DNA of 64,000 nt from NCBI GenBank assembly GCA_028753945.1, contig JAPNXP010000003.1, positions 4,154,001 through 4,218,000 of the forward strand, given 5' to 3'. Under the pieces are notes generated by a model, which was given only the letters and a program-made list of their open reading frames with translations, did no database searches and was not told the origin of the DNA. This DNA is from Hexactinellida sp. DTS-2022 (Eukaryota > Porifera > Hexactinellida). The translations under genes were made by a program, and so were the position numbers. Shown here in pieces: positions 11,490-22,585 of the stretch; position 1 is the stretch's first letter; each line of letters starts with the position of its first letter.

Positions 11490-13100
11490 ATGATGTCAGA
11501 CGATACACTTAACGGAGCTTCTAATAATGGAACTGTTGTTGATCCATGTCTCGAATGTGGCCAAACTGTAAAGCCAAGGCAAGAAGCAATTAAATGTGAA
11601 AACAACACTTTGGCAACATCGCACATGCAATACAAACATCACGCGTGATAATTATCGGAAAGCGGTAAGAGGAGAAGAAGAATTGCAATGTCAATGAATG
11701 TGTATCTTGTTCAGATATGATGAATTTTCAATTATATTCTGAAGAGTTGCCTCTTTTGGAAAGTACACGCCTGTCATCCCTTTCTAGTGTGCAAAATGAT
11801 TCTCCCATCGTAAACGAAGAAGTCAACATATTAAGTTTATCTGTTGGACATCCGAATATCTCTTTCGTGCATTCCCCATAGCATTTCATCATGATCAAAG
11901 TAATGACCATTATTCATCAACATTCAATGGGTTACTCGATGATACAGAAGAATCGGATGTATCTAATTTAGATAATGGTGGCATATATCCTGACTTTTCC
12001 ATTCCAGAAAATATGCAAGAATCATCACTAGATCTATCCATTTTCGAATCATTGAATCAAAATGTCGATACACTCCAATGTTTCAGGTTATAACCAAGTC
12101 TTCACAGAAGGGAAAGGATGTTTGATTGAAAAGGTTGACTACGCTTATAAATGTATTAAATCTTCAGAGGAATATGGTAAATTATTGGCGCTGTAGTGTG
12201 CGTAACAAGTCTGTCATCTGCCCAGCATGAGTTACTCAACGTGGGAACATTTTACTCGTGGCTCCAATGATCATAACCACCAAGCTAATCCAGGAAAAAT
12301 CGTTAAGACAAAGCTAAGCGTAACTGCTCGAAATAGAGCAAAAAGTGAATTATTTGTCCCTGCAGCAGAGATAGTAGAAACTGCACTTGTGCCTTACGCT
12401 ACCCGTCCAGACCTTCCAAGCATTGCTAACCTAGCAAGAGAGGATCCTGTGGATTTGGACTTCGAAATTAACACTGATTACATTCCTGAAAATTTTTTAC
12501 GTGGAGACGTCAAAGTTGATGAACGGAGACACCTAATATTCTCTACAAACCACATGTTAAATGTTCTATGCAGAGCTAAGATATGGTATTTGGATGGAGT
12601 ATTTAAAATAGTAAAATAACCATTTACCCAGCTATTCTCAATCCACGCTTTCGTGAAATCTGACTCAGGAATTAAGCAGTTACCGTTGGTGTTTGTCCTC
12701 ATGTCAGGAAAACGTAAGAAGGATTACAGAAAAGTATTAAAGGCCATCTTAGAAGCTCTTCCTAGTCCTCCTGTTGTCCAAAACGCAGTTATGGACTTTG
12801 AATTAAGCTTATGGAAAGCTTTTCCTATAGTCCAGCAATATGGTGCAGGAAATGGCCGAATTGTGCATTTTCGAGATAAAAGTACCAAATTTTGCACAAT
12901 TGTAGTATTATAGGTTCTGATCAACATCAGCTATGGCACATAGCAGAATTTTTGGAAGAACTAATTTTTCAGGGGGTCAAAAATTGGTGCCCAATCGAAT
13001 CGCCGGAAGTATAAATACAGGATAGCTCATTCAAATGCAATCTTAACGACTTTATATTGTCAGATTCGTGCTCAGCACTTAATTTCCAGCATTTTGATAG
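11490..13100 (+). pseudogene. Broken MULE transposase with PHD-like and FLYWCH fingers
   Basis: Conceptual translation needs several frame changes. It begins near MMSDDTLNGASNN, followed by a zinc motif CLECGQTVKPRQEAIKCEN and then TCNTN...YRKAVRGEEEL, as in MULE proteins with a PHD-like N-terminus. A FLYWCH-type finger follows (YWRCSVRNKSVICPA, ending in HNHQ near 12260). The Mutator-like core comes next: WYLDGVFKIVK with its Asp, a stop, then the FTQLFSIH-like segment, then [15 protein letters not shown] and NAVMDFELS with the second Asp. The frame stops near 12913, and the rest is degraded and duplicated in inverse orientation downstream. It is non-functional as it stands. Confidence 0.8.
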
Positions 13101-13255
13101 GTATATTGACTATATTCGGTGAGAATATTTTTTGGTTTTCCATAGCAACGGTAAGAATGTGATAAACATTCCGATCTCCCAATTTGGAGTAATCATATCG
13201 AGTGACCCCTTGTTTTTCTCGGGTATGCGTACTGAGTGCGAATATACTATTAGAA
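12826..13255 (+). repeat. Left arm of a 430-bp inverted duplication
   Basis: It matches the reverse complement of 13703-14131 over its full length with few differences. It starts inside the MULE transposase (the [10 protein letters not shown] region) and ends at TACTATTAGAA. Arms containing coding sequence argue for an inverted duplication event rather than ordinary terminal repeats. Confidence 0.9.
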
Positions 13256-13702
13256 ACACTCTAAATATTAATTGTCAAGCCAAAAGTATGCATTTATCAT
13301 ATTCCAGCTCAAAGCCAAGATTTATCTAAGATCAAAAGTAGTACAATGTACATAGTTGCTTGAAGGAGCACTTCTGTACTTTGATCACAGAAAAAGCCGC
13401 AAGAACATGTCTTTGTACAGTCTTGTACTACTTCTAGACAGGCTTGGACCGGCCATAGTTCCATAGTGCAATGCAGATGCTCCCCCATTTATTCGTCCTT
13501 GTGTCAGGCCAGTAGCTAGGGAGAGGCTCGCCGGCTAGGTTAACTTTTGTGATATATCTGACATTTGGATTTGTTGTTGAATTGTTTATTATTGGAGTTT
13601 CAATTTCCTCATGCTCACATTTTGTATTAATACCCTCGAATATTTAGTATCGCACTTGTACGTAGGTATTGAAATTTGGGTGAAATAGTATCTAATAGTA
13701 TA
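13256..13702. other. Spacer between the inverted arms
   Basis: About 447 bp of single-copy-looking sequence separate the arms. I see no convincing ORF or known repeat in it. Confidence 0.5.
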
Positions 13703-14131
13703 TTCTAATAGTATATTCGCACTCAGTACGCATACCCGAGAAAAACAAGGGGTCACTCGATATGATTACTCCAAATTGGGAGATCGGAATGTTTATCACA
13801 TTCTTACCGTTGCTATGGAAAACCAAAAAATATTCTCACCGAATATAGTCAATATACCTATCAAAATGCTGGAAATTAAGTGCTGAGCACGAATCTGACA
13901 ATATAAAGTCGTTAAGAATGCATCTGAATGAGCTATCCTGTGTTTATACTTCCGGCGATTCGATTGGGCACCAATTTTTGACCCCCTGAAAATTTGTTCT
14001 TCCAAAAATTCTGCTATGTGCCATAGCTGAAGTTGATCAGAATCAATAATACTACAATTGTGCAAATTTTGGTACTTTTATCTCGAAAATGCACAATTCG
14101 GCCATTTCCTGCACCATATTGCTGGACTATA
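13703..14131 (-). repeat. Right arm of the 430-bp inverted duplication
   Basis: Mirror copy of 12826-13255. On the minus strand it is slightly better preserved, with an 89-codon open frame containing LWHIAEFLEEQIFRG that is broken by a stop in the left arm. The two arms could pair into a long hairpin. Confidence 0.9.
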
Positions 14132-14364
14132 AGTGAATATGTGTTTCATACAAGTGCAATGAAAACACTTGGAAGTTGGAACATTTTACAAGTTGATGAT
14201 GATGATGTCAATTCTATTATTCAAAATAGTAACGTAAATACTTTACAGTTTACACGCAGAGGCGTAGCTAGGCCTGCGTGAAGGTGCGGCACTGGTAGAT
14301 TATGGTTGCGGCATTTCCGCACTATAGTATTATACTAATGGGCATTTTTGTGGGCACAAATTTT

Positions 14365-15310
14365 ACTTTTCATTGTATAGTATATACTACAATTGAATAG
14401 AAGCCAGCTGGAATTTATAAGTTAAATCAATATATTTATCGCAAGTTGAAACAATAGTGAAAAAATTAACAGGTTAATTCAATCTAATTATCGCAAGTTG
14501 AAACAGTTTCACTGAAACTGAAGTGTGAGTAAACAAAGAAATTTCAAATCCCATTTGTGGCATGAATTAAAGCCGCTATAAAAATCCAAAATTGCTGCTG
14601 TGCCAACGCATGTTCGTTTGGTGGCACTATATTTTGTTGGTGGTTTATTGATAGTGCCTCCAAAAGAACATGCTGTCGGCACAGCTGCAATTTTGGATTT
14701 TTTCGCCGTGTCATCATCACCATGGTGTTAAATTATTTCAGAAATGTGTTTCAGAAGGCATCGACCCTTAGAGTGGTGGAAGTTTCCATTTAGCTCACTT
14801 AATTTTAGAGATATTCAAGTTGCAGTTGAATATGATAGTTGATGACTCAACATTTTTATGTACGTGTTGGATCACCCAACACCAACCAACCCATTCGAAT
14901 TAAATAATTCACAAAATTGTAAAAAACATTTTTTAACGATGTCATCATCACCTCAAGGTGTCAGGACCCATTTGTAGAGGTGTGTGTGGTATAAAGAATA
15001 ATTGATAAATTGGAAGTTTGTTTCTATCTTGTATCATCTCTTGAGATTAATGCCATTTAGCAAATTAGTATAAATAATTATTCAAATTATTAATAATTTA
15101 ACACCATTATTATGTACAGCAAAATAAATTAAGTTCAATTATGTGCAATAATTATTAATTTAAATTGAATTTCACTATTAACACCTTCATAGTGATGATG
15201 ACATGGCGAAAAAATCCAAAATTGCAGCTGTGCCGACAGCATTTTCTTTGGAGGTACTATCAATTACCCAACCAGTAGCCACCAAAAGATAGTGCCACCA
15301 AAGGGAAATG
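14365..15310 (+). repeat. Isolated fragment of the L-H-R array repeat
   Basis: Remote from the main array, this holds part of module L (GAAGCCAGCTGGAATTTATA near 14402), one hairpin copy, and module R1 (CATCATCACC..., AAGGTGTCAGGACCC near 14955). It ends in a degenerate inverted half-hairpin at about 15210-15300. It abuts the Mutator-like element, which begins at 15430. Confidence 0.8.
14584..14698 (+). repeat. Hairpin H, copy 1
   Basis: Diverged copy: left arm GCTGCTGTGCCAACG, right arm GTCGGCACAGCTGC. The single-C loss is shared by both arms; other positions are unpaired. Confidence 0.8.
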
Positions 15311-16063
15311 AAATGTAATTTGAATTCTATTTTAATCCTTCCTTGTATCTACAATGCAATACTATTCAAGGTTTGAAACTCAACCAGAAGAAGCACACTC
15401 CCATCCCGTCTGTGAGGGGTTTTTTAATGTACAGTCGACTCCGCTTAATAGAGCCACCTCGGGACCAGGTTGTTTTGACCCGATTAACGCTACCTACGAC
15501 TACTATTTTCCCATTTTTCCAGAAAAAAAAATCTTTTGTTCTAAAGTTAACTTTTTGTTTATAGACACCTCTGCCAATTCCTAAGAAACTGGCAAAATCA
15601 GATTTATCATATTTGAATTTTTTGGCCACATAACTAGTCATAAACTCCAACCAGTTTATTAGTAAATTTATTGAAAAAAAAAATTATTTCTATTGATTTG
15701 TCGTTTCAAAATACGATGTCAAATACGTTCAAATAATACATTACAAATAGATTTATTACGTCAATTTAAAATATTGCAATGTCAGATTACCTAAGTTTAT
15801 TTTTTGGTTTTCTGGAATGTTTCTAATCTATTATTAGATGAGTATTGCTTTACAGTATTACATCAGCAGAAATTCTAAATTTGTTTTTTATATTATATTT
15901 ATTGCTTTAGTCATATTACATATGATATCTTTTTGCCGATTTAATTACAATCTTATTGCTTATGTCATATTACAGCTGCCGTTTTATGTCTAAATTAGTC
16001 TATTTTTGAATCTTTTTATAGATTCCAGTCGCTAATTTTGGAACTTTGTAAAATATTATTACA

Positions 16064-16071
16064 TATAAATA
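16064..16071 (+). promoter_or_regulatory. TATA-box candidate of the transposase gene
   Basis: TATAAATA lies 49 bp upstream of the start codon at 16120, in an AT-rich leader. The position fits a short 5' UTR. Confidence 0.5.
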
Positions 16072-16119
16072 CGAGCAAAAAAGAGAATTTATTTATACCA
16101 ACCTTACTACAATCAAAAG

Positions 16120-18465
16120 ATGTCTTCTTCCGAACCGGAACAAATATCTCGCTTTAGCAGCCGCGATCTGCCTCTACACGCAATACTTTCAGACCTCGAA
16201 TCTACCACCGATACTGGTACGCCTCCCCCTCAGTCTCCCTCTTCATCCTTCACTTTTGCAACTCCTATTTCTCCGCCTCCAGCAACGCCTACAGGTTTGG
16301 GAGAGTGTTTCTCAGAATTTGGAATCTCCTCTCAAGCCTCTACGGATTCAGAAACTCCCAAACCTAAGGGACACACCAGGAGGAAGCGTGTACACTCTGG
16401 ACGATTTCAGAAGGGCGCTGACGTGAAGAGGAAATTATCGTTCAGTCCATCTCCTAAGAAGCGGGTACTTTTTCAACTAACAAAGCCCAAGTCTAGGCTT
16501 TTTGACGACGTCGCATTTCCTCGTAAACCTGAGAGGTTTTCTATTCAGTGCCGAAAAGAAGACGACGTCCAGTATCGTGACCTATATCTTGCTCAAGGTT
16601 CTCAAGTGATGGACATGTCTATACTCGGCAAAGTCTTCAATCTACTGAAATGTACAACAAACGACTGTCCAGGAAACTTGGCTCTTTATGAATATAGCTA
16701 TCGCGAAGGGATGCAGTCATACTTCTTACTCAAATGCCTACGTTGTCACCTGATTATTGCGGAGTTTCCAAACTCAATCCCCATTGGCTCAACACCAGCC
16801 CAGGCTTTGAACGATCCACATATGTTGACACATAAGAAGTCAGAGGTGAACTATAGAGCGATCTTGGCAGTTCATACCTCTTCTTCAAGCTGGACGGACT
16901 TTGTTCAAACGTGTCACATTCTTGGAATCCAAAACAGCTGGAGAGATCTACCTCGAAATTATCTCCGAAATTTTGTTGCGGCGACAGCTGATATCTGCGA
17001 GCGGTCCATGTCATTGGCAGCTCAGAAGGTGCGATCTTTCTCTCCAATTTCTAATATTCCTGATTGTGGAAATTGCTCTGTCAGCTTTGATGGCTCCTGG
17101 CACACACGTGGGCATTATTCAAACCAAGGCTTTTGTGCGGCTATTGAGATTGATACAGGCTTGGTGTTGGACTATCAGCTGTACGAGCGCGTCTGCAATA
17201 AATGTATCAGATGGACTGAGGAGAAAAAGGGTGAGCAACCAGAGGATTATGAGGCATTCTGGGAGACGCATCAATCCGAATGTCCAGCTAACTTCAAAGG
17301 AAGCAGCCAATCAATGGAATCTGCAGGTGCATTGCACATCTGGGCAAGATCCGTTTCCAAGAATCAGCTGGCCTACACAACATACATTGGTGATGGGGAC
17401 TCTTCTTCTTACAAACGACTATCGGAGAGCAATCCCTACGATTCTCTAGAGCTAGTTCGCAAGGAAGAGTGCTTAGGCCATACACAAAAGCGCCTAAAGG
17501 GACAACTGAAGAAGCCTAGCACCAAACAACTAGTATCGAAACCTATTGGACCTACTAAGCTTGAGCGAGTCGCGCATCTCTATGGGCTGGTTATTGTACA
17601 GAACAGGGGAAAGAGTCCTGAAGAAATACAGAAAGCTCTCTACGTCCTTGCCGATCACCTTGTTGAGAACCATGATAACTGTCCTCATACCAGAGATTCG
17701 TGGTGCTATATGGGGAAGAATATTGCTGAAGTAAAGGATGACGACACAATTTCACCGGTGAATCTCCGGGCCCCATACCTCACGGCACCAGAACTGGCTC
17801 GCCTCTTGGATGTCTTTCAGAAGTTCGCGAGCATTGCTTTATGTTCCGCCGTAACCCTTGGCAAGACGCAGAACGCGAATGAATCTCTGCACTCCGTCCT
17901 ATGGCATAACGCGCCGAAAATCAAGCGTGTCGGCCAGAAGTCCCTCCAAGCCTCTGCAGCGCTGGCGGTCACCACTTTCAACGAGGGCTCTATGTCTCTG
18001 GCTAGCGTGCTTACCAACTTAGGAGTAGCCTGTTCACATAAGACCTTGCTCTATTTCGCGAGAAAGGACAAAGAACGCAACCGGTGTCGTATCAAAGCTG
18101 TCTCTGAAACCCAGAAGAGGAGACGAAGGTTACTCCAGTCCCAGTTTCTGACCGCAGAATCTTCCAGACGCAGGCGGGAAAAGGCTGGGGCAAAGTATAA
18201 GTCCAAAGCCTTTGGTAGTGAAGCTTCATCGAGTACCCCTGCGAAGAAAGCCGTTGCAAAAGCGTCCACTGGTGACGGATCAGACACCGTTTGCGAAGAG
18301 TGCCAGTTGCGAAATTGTCCGATCGGAAGAAAGCGGAAGACCGATGACTGGGTGTTTTGCGAATTCTGCGACCAGTGGTATCACGCTAGGTGCATGAAAG
18401 TGACCCTGAAGGAAGTAGGAGATGAACCATTCCAGTGTTTCGACTGTGAAGAGCAAGATCCTTAG
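16120..18465 (+). CDS. Mutator-like transposase with C-terminal PHD finger (781 aa)
   Basis: This intact intronless frame encodes a DDE-type transposase of the Mutator-like domain family found in many invertebrate genomes. Residues 1-140 are Ser/Pro/Lys-rich and probably disordered. A Cys-pair zinc motif (LLKCTTNDCPG and LLKCLRC) follows at about 175-210. The catalytic domain shows Asp in CSVSFDGSWHTRGH (about 324), Asp in YIGDGDSSSYKRL (425/427), a conserved ECLGHTQKRLKGQLKK helix, NHDNCPHTRDSWC, and Glu in NANESLHSVLW (about 588). Residues about 727-779 form a C4HC3 PHD finger (CEECQLRNC, WVFCEFCDQWYHARC, FQCFDC). A basic linker (600-720) precedes it. A polyadenylation signal AATAAA lies at 18537. 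Codons are GC-richer than in the neighbouring NHL gene, consistent with recent arrival. Confidence 0.88.
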   Translation: MSSSEPEQISRFSSRDLPLHAILSDLESTTDTGTPPPQSPSSSFTFATPISPPPATPTGLGECFSEFGISSQASTDSETPKPKGHTRRKRVHSGRFQKGADVKRKLSFSPSPKKRVLFQLTKPKSRLFDDVAFPRKPERFSIQCRKEDDVQYRDLYLAQGSQVMDMSILGKVFNLLKCTTNDCPGNLALYEYSYREGMQSYFLLKCLRCHLIIAEFPNSIPIGSTPAQALNDPHMLTHKKSEVNYRAILAVHTSSSSWTDFVQTCHILGIQNSWRDLPRNYLRNFVAATADICERSMSLAAQKVRSFSPISNIPDCGNCSVSFDGSWHTRGHYSNQGFCAAIEIDTGLVLDYQLYERVCNKCIRWTEEKKGEQPEDYEAFWETHQSECPANFKGSSQSMESAGALHIWARSVSKNQLAYTTYIGDGDSSSYKRLSESNPYDSLELVRKEECLGHTQKRLKGQLKKPSTKQLVSKPIGPTKLERVAHLYGLVIVQNRGKSPEEIQKALYVLADHLVENHDNCPHTRDSWCYMGKNIAEVKDDDTISPVNLRAPYLTAPELARLLDVFQKFASIALCSAVTLGKTQNANESLHSVLWHNAPKIKRVGQKSLQASAALAVTTFNEGSMSLASVLTNLGVACSHKTLLYFARKDKERNRCRIKAVSETQKRRRRLLQSQFLTAESSRRRREKAGAKYKSKAFGSEASSSTPAKKAVAKASTGDGSDTVCEECQLRNCPIGRKRKTDDWVFCEFCDQWYHARCMKVTLKEVGDEPFQCFDCEEQDP

Positions 18466-19213
18466 ATATATTTGTGTTAGTAACCTTAGATTGCATGTAT
18501 TTGTCTTGAATTTGTCTTTCTTCCTCATTATCTCCAAATAAATTTATTGCAATACTGAATATGAGAGAATCTAGTGAACTCCGAAAGTATTTATAATAGA
18601 AACTATAAATTTGGGGGTTATGTAGTATACATATATATGTAAAACAATAGCAGAGCGTTTTCTAACTTTTTTGTTAATTCAAATTGTTATAAGGCCAAGA
18701 ATCCCAAAAAAGTACAAATTCCATACGTAATTGGACCTAATATATTAATATTCTAATTAACTAAATTAATTTTGACAAAATTGGAGATTTTGGCGGGTAC
18801 CCGTATCGAACGCATATTGATTTGACGCGTTGCGAGTTAAAAGCAAAGTAATTCATGCTCTCGTCATTTTCTACTAGGAAAATCTCTTGCTTAGTTACTA
18901 TAGCAACGGAAAGTATGTATTTACATATTTGTGTCAAAACTATTTTGAAAATCTATGATTTTTTTTATAAAATAATTACTATATAGTATGTTATAGGAAC
19001 TGAAGTACTAATTGAATTGAGTCCGTCAAGTCCTTTTTTTTAACCCATCACAAGCATTCTCGAGTAGTCGTAGGTAGCGTTAAGCGGAGAAACCGATTAA
19101 CCGAAAATATTGTAAGCCAAACTGTAATTCTGTACTATAAATCCTGTGAAATTTTGACCCGATAAGCGGAAAAACCGATTAACCGGTGGCTCTACTAAGC
19201 GGAGTTGACTGTA
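18466..19213. other. 3' noncoding tail of the Mutator-like element
   Basis: Contains AATAAA at 18537-18542, then AT-rich sequence and the right terminal region with repeated GATTAAC/AAGCGGA motifs from about 19070. No gene seen. Confidence 0.6.
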
Positions 19214-19434
19214 TTAAGTTACTATTAACCATAATAAATAGTTGAGCTTATTGAAGAAATTATTATTTTCTTCTATAGATGTCGATACTCGATATGCTAA
19301 CTGAGAATATTCATTATAAGAAAACAGATTGGATTTCAATACGTACTAAATAGGATGATTTTATAGCATATGAACTTTAAATATATTAATTTTATATTTC
19401 AGAAAACTATCTCTATATTCCCTAAGAGTTACGA

Positions 19435-20664
19435 ATGGCTACTGTTAATACATTGAGTGAAGCTAATTACGAGTTAGAATTAAATCGAATGGGAGAGAAT
19501 ATTAGAAATAAATTTATTGAATTAATTGATGTCTTGAAAGCTAGAGAAAGTGAGATGTTGAGAGAGTTGGATAATATTCTAGCTTCTTATCTCTCTTATA
19601 GAAGCGAATTGGAGAATGTTAATGAAAAGAAACGAGATCTTGAAACTATGAAAACGTTTCATCAAAATCAACTTTCAACTTCTGCAAATAAGTCTGTTCT
19701 TGAAAACATTATTTCCCAACTAAATACCGAAATTTATTCTATTGAGACACCGAAAGAACCCAAAATGTTCAGTTTTGAGTGTAACAGCAACAAAATGATA
19801 GCTGAATTGAATAGATTGGGAACATTGGTAGAGAAAGGTGTAAGTGAAATTGGCTATAAAAGTAAGAAAATACCTTTGCTAAGTGTTTGTGAGAAAGGAA
19901 ATGGGATGGAACAACTTGCATGGCCACGCGATGTAGCTGTTGAAAATATAACTGGAAATATTTTCATTACAGATCAACACAATAACTGTGTGAAAATATT
20001 TGATAGTACTGGTAATTATTTGTTCAAATTTGGTGACAATGAAGTAGAAGGAAAGATGTACTTACCATTAAGCGTAGCTATTTGTGGAGACAGGATTCTC
20101 ATTTCACAAGGTAACCATTGTATTTTGAATTATCAACTCAATGGAAAGTTTATTTCTAAAATAGGTAAACTGGGAAAAGGAAAATTGGAATTTAACTGGC
20201 CTAGTGGTCTAACTATTGATAGATTTAATGGAAACATTTATGTTAGTGATTGTCATAATTATCGTGTTCAAGTTCTTTCTCAGAAATTTCGTTTCTACTC
20301 GCAGTTTGGCAAATATATATTCAAACACCCTCGTGATGTTAAACTCTCCAAACAATATATTTATGTACTTGATGAATCTAATCCTTGTCTCCATATTTTC
20401 AACTATAACCACATTCTACAGAAGAGTGTTATATCTCGAGGCCAAGGAATGGAAGTTTTTAATCCTTATTACTTCTTCGTTGACCAAACTGATGTGATTC
20501 TTATTTCAGATTCTAATTCTAATTGTATTAATATCTTCGACACTGAATTCCAATTGTTTCATAAGATTTCCGTGTCTTTCTATCCTATGGGAATTACAGT
20601 TGACAACAGAGGACGAATTATAGTCGTGTGTCAAACTGAGAAGAACTGTCTGCAAATATATTGA
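19435..20664 (+). CDS. Coiled-coil NHL-repeat protein, TRIM-like without RING or B-box (409 aa)
   Basis: Residues 1-110 are helical and charged, a likely coiled coil (LKARESEMLRELDNILASY). From about 160 to the end come six NHL blades: WPRDVAVENITGNIFITDQH, LPLSVAICGDRILISQGNH, WPSGLTIDRFNGNIYVSDCH, HPRDVKLSKQYIYVLDES, NPYYFFVDQTDVILISDS, YPMGITVDNRGRIIVV. Six blades would close a beta-propeller, which in this family binds RNA or protein partners. TRIM-NHL proteins normally carry RING and B-box fingers; none are present, so ubiquitin-ligase activity is not expected. An AG acceptor-like TATATTTCAG ends at 19402, 33 bp before the ATG, so a 5' UTR intron or an upstream exon is possible. The frame is intact. 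Its base composition is AT-rich like the background, so it is probably a resident gene. Confidence 0.85.
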   Translation: MATVNTLSEANYELELNRMGENIRNKFIELIDVLKARESEMLRELDNILASYLSYRSELENVNEKKRDLETMKTFHQNQLSTSANKSVLENIISQLNTEIYSIETPKEPKMFSFECNSNKMIAELNRLGTLVEKGVSEIGYKSKKIPLLSVCEKGNGMEQLAWPRDVAVENITGNIFITDQHNNCVKIFDSTGNYLFKFGDNEVEGKMYLPLSVAICGDRILISQGNHCILNYQLNGKFISKIGKLGKGKLEFNWPSGLTIDRFNGNIYVSDCHNYRVQVLSQKFRFYSQFGKYIFKHPRDVKLSKQYIYVLDESNPCLHIFNYNHILQKSVISRGQGMEVFNPYYFFVDQTDVILISDSNSNCINIFDTEFQLFHKISVSFYPMGITVDNRGRIIVVCQTEKNCLQIY

Positions 20665-21190
20665 ATTTATAAAAAGAAATTTCTTTACGTATCGAATTTT
20701 CGTTTCCTGTGTTTGCTCTTTCTTATATTTCATTTCTAATTTCCCTTGCTTGCTATTATTTTTTGGTTTATTCTATTATTATATTTGTATTACTTGATGA
20801 AATGTCTATGAATTATTATTTATGTTGTTGAATATATCCTGTATTTCAGTGTTCCACAACTTCCACTTTTGATTTTCCTAATATTTCAGCTCTTGACTAA
20901 TTAAATGCAGAATAGGGCCTACTCATATTTTGGCCATCACCTTTTACTATAATGACACTATATAGTGATTAGGTTTTATTTGTTTCACTACCTAAAAAAT
21001 CTAAAATTATCATTGTGTCGACAATATTTTCTTTTGGAGGCACATTATTTGGTGGCTTCTATAATAAATGATTTGGCACAGCTGTAATTTTAGACTTTTA
21101 GGTTTTTAAAACCTAAATTTTCAGGAGCCTCGATTTGCCAAAAAAAACTAATTGGGTTTAATTGGACGAGCAATATTATATGTGATGGAG
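20665..21190. other. Intergenic stretch with one decayed hairpin H
   Basis: AT-rich. At about 20995-21105 a very diverged H copy can be recognised (AAATCTAAAATTATCATTGT, TCTTTTGGAGGCAC, GGCACAGCTGTAATTTTAGA). This shows the hairpin family is old. Nothing else is seen. Confidence 0.5.
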
Positions 21191-21714
21191 TGAATAATTG
21201 ATAGAGATGCACCGGATCCACTTTTTTTGAATACTAACTGAGTCCAGCTGACAGTTTTTAAGTACGTACCAACGGAAATAAACTAAATATATTTTACTAG
21301 AGAATAAAAATCGGTAGGTCTTATCCGAGGAACTTCTTATCCGATTAGTTATTAACCGAATTATTTATAATGCATTTGATAGGGGGAAAATCGATAATAG
21401 AGAATAGTGCGTATTATCCGAGAGTATGTCTTAAGCCGAGTAGTAACTAAGCGAGTTCCACTGTAAGTAATTGTCTATTCAAAATAATACATTTTTTAAG
21501 CAATCGAGATCAAACTTGAGTTCGAAGTTTCTTATCCATATTTTCCTCAATCTGTCAATCAAAGACATTTAAATAGTTTATGTCTCCTATATTTCATAAA
21601 ATTAAAATTAATTTGAATTGGCGTATAGAGTATGTCACTATTGAATAGTTTTTGTATGTAATTAGAGGTTACTTATTGATTAATAGAATCAATTAAATAG
21701 TTGATACGCATACA

Positions 21715-22258
21715 GATTCGGATTCGGTGGATCCGGTAACCTCATCTCGGATCCGGCCGGATCCCGGTGTCATAGTGCCAGCGAACCTCCCAAATAATGT
21801 GCTTCCGGACCTATTCCACTAGGCCCAGCTGTCCCCCCGAACCTGTGGCCCTAGTGTCAGCTGTCCCCCCTCAGGGCAGATGTCCCGCCCTCGGACTCCT
21901 CACCCTAGGGTCAGATGTCCCCCTTAGGGTCAGATGTCTTCCCTCAGAAACCTCACACTAGGGTCCTAGAACAATAAATTTCACAATGCACATCACTATA
22001 GTTTCATATTCTACATTTAAAGTAGTCCGATTGGGGGACATCTAACCCTGAGGGGGACATCTGACCCTAGGGCCACTGGTCCGGGGGGGGGGCATCTGAC
22101 CCTAAGGGGGACATCTGATCCTAGGGATACATGTCCGGGGGGACATCTGAGCCTAGGGCCACAAGTCCGGGGGGACATCTGACACGGGGGGACCGCTGGC
22201 ACTCCGACACCGGATCCACCACAAATGGGGAAATCCGGCCGGATCCGGTGCACCTCTA
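21715..22258. repeat. GC-rich foldback sequence with tandem GACATCTGACCCT motifs
   Basis: Two arms are inverted copies. The left arm (about 21740-21960) contains repeated GGGTCAGATGTCCCCC. The right arm (about 22020-22215) contains GGGGGACATCTGACCCTAGG several times. Both outer parts contain GGATCCGGCCGGAT and the GTGCCAGCG/CGCTGGCAC pair. The right end (GCACCTCTA, at 22258) resembles a hAT terminus and resembles TAGAGATGCACCGGATCC at 21202. No 8-bp duplication links those two sites. Confidence 0.65.
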
Positions 22259-22585
22259 TTCAAAGACTCAGAACCGGAGTTGATTCGCTGATAGAAATTT
22301 CATAAGTGTCAAGTGTCAAAAAATAGGTGCATTGTCGTTAAAATCTGTGATTGTTATTGAAATTGTTAAATTGGTTTTTAAGGAAGGAATACCATTATCG
22401 AATGCTTCTATTTTAAGCGTATAATGATCAACTGTTTCCCTATCTATATTTGCAATGGCTATTGTTAATTCAGCCGTTTGTTCATTCATTGCAAATGTTG
22501 TTAATCCAGTGATTGGTTTACTGTCTACTATCCTATAAGTAGTTCCATATTGGGATTAATATTCGCATCGGTGGCAGGGGTATTG

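Larger units (their letters stand above)
15430..19213 (+). mobile_element. Complete-looking DNA transposon with Mutator-like/PHD transposase
   Basis: The ends are inverted: TACAGTCGACTCCGCTTAAT at 15430 and TACAGTCAACTCCGCTTAGT read inward from 19213, followed by AGAGCCACC. A second shared block, TTAACGCTACCTACGACTAC, lies about 55 bp in on the left but about 130 bp in on the right, where about 80 extra bp of AAGCGGAGAAACCGATTAAC-like repeats are inserted. TTAA lies directly outside the right end and two bases outside the left end. However, a related end at 37475 is followed by ATTAG, so a TA target is equally possible. The superfamily (Mutator-like versus Kolobok-like) is not resolved. Confidence 0.8.

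Noticed and set aside
22017-22253. Pro/Gly-rich 78-codon minus-strand frame
   Set aside because: It reads through the GC-rich GACATCTGACCCT tandem motifs of the foldback repeat.
21202-22258. One hAT element spanning both GATGCACCGGATCC ends
   Set aside because: The ends look alike, but the flanking 8-mers (ATAATTGA, TTCAAAGA) do not match and the left interior does not mirror the right.
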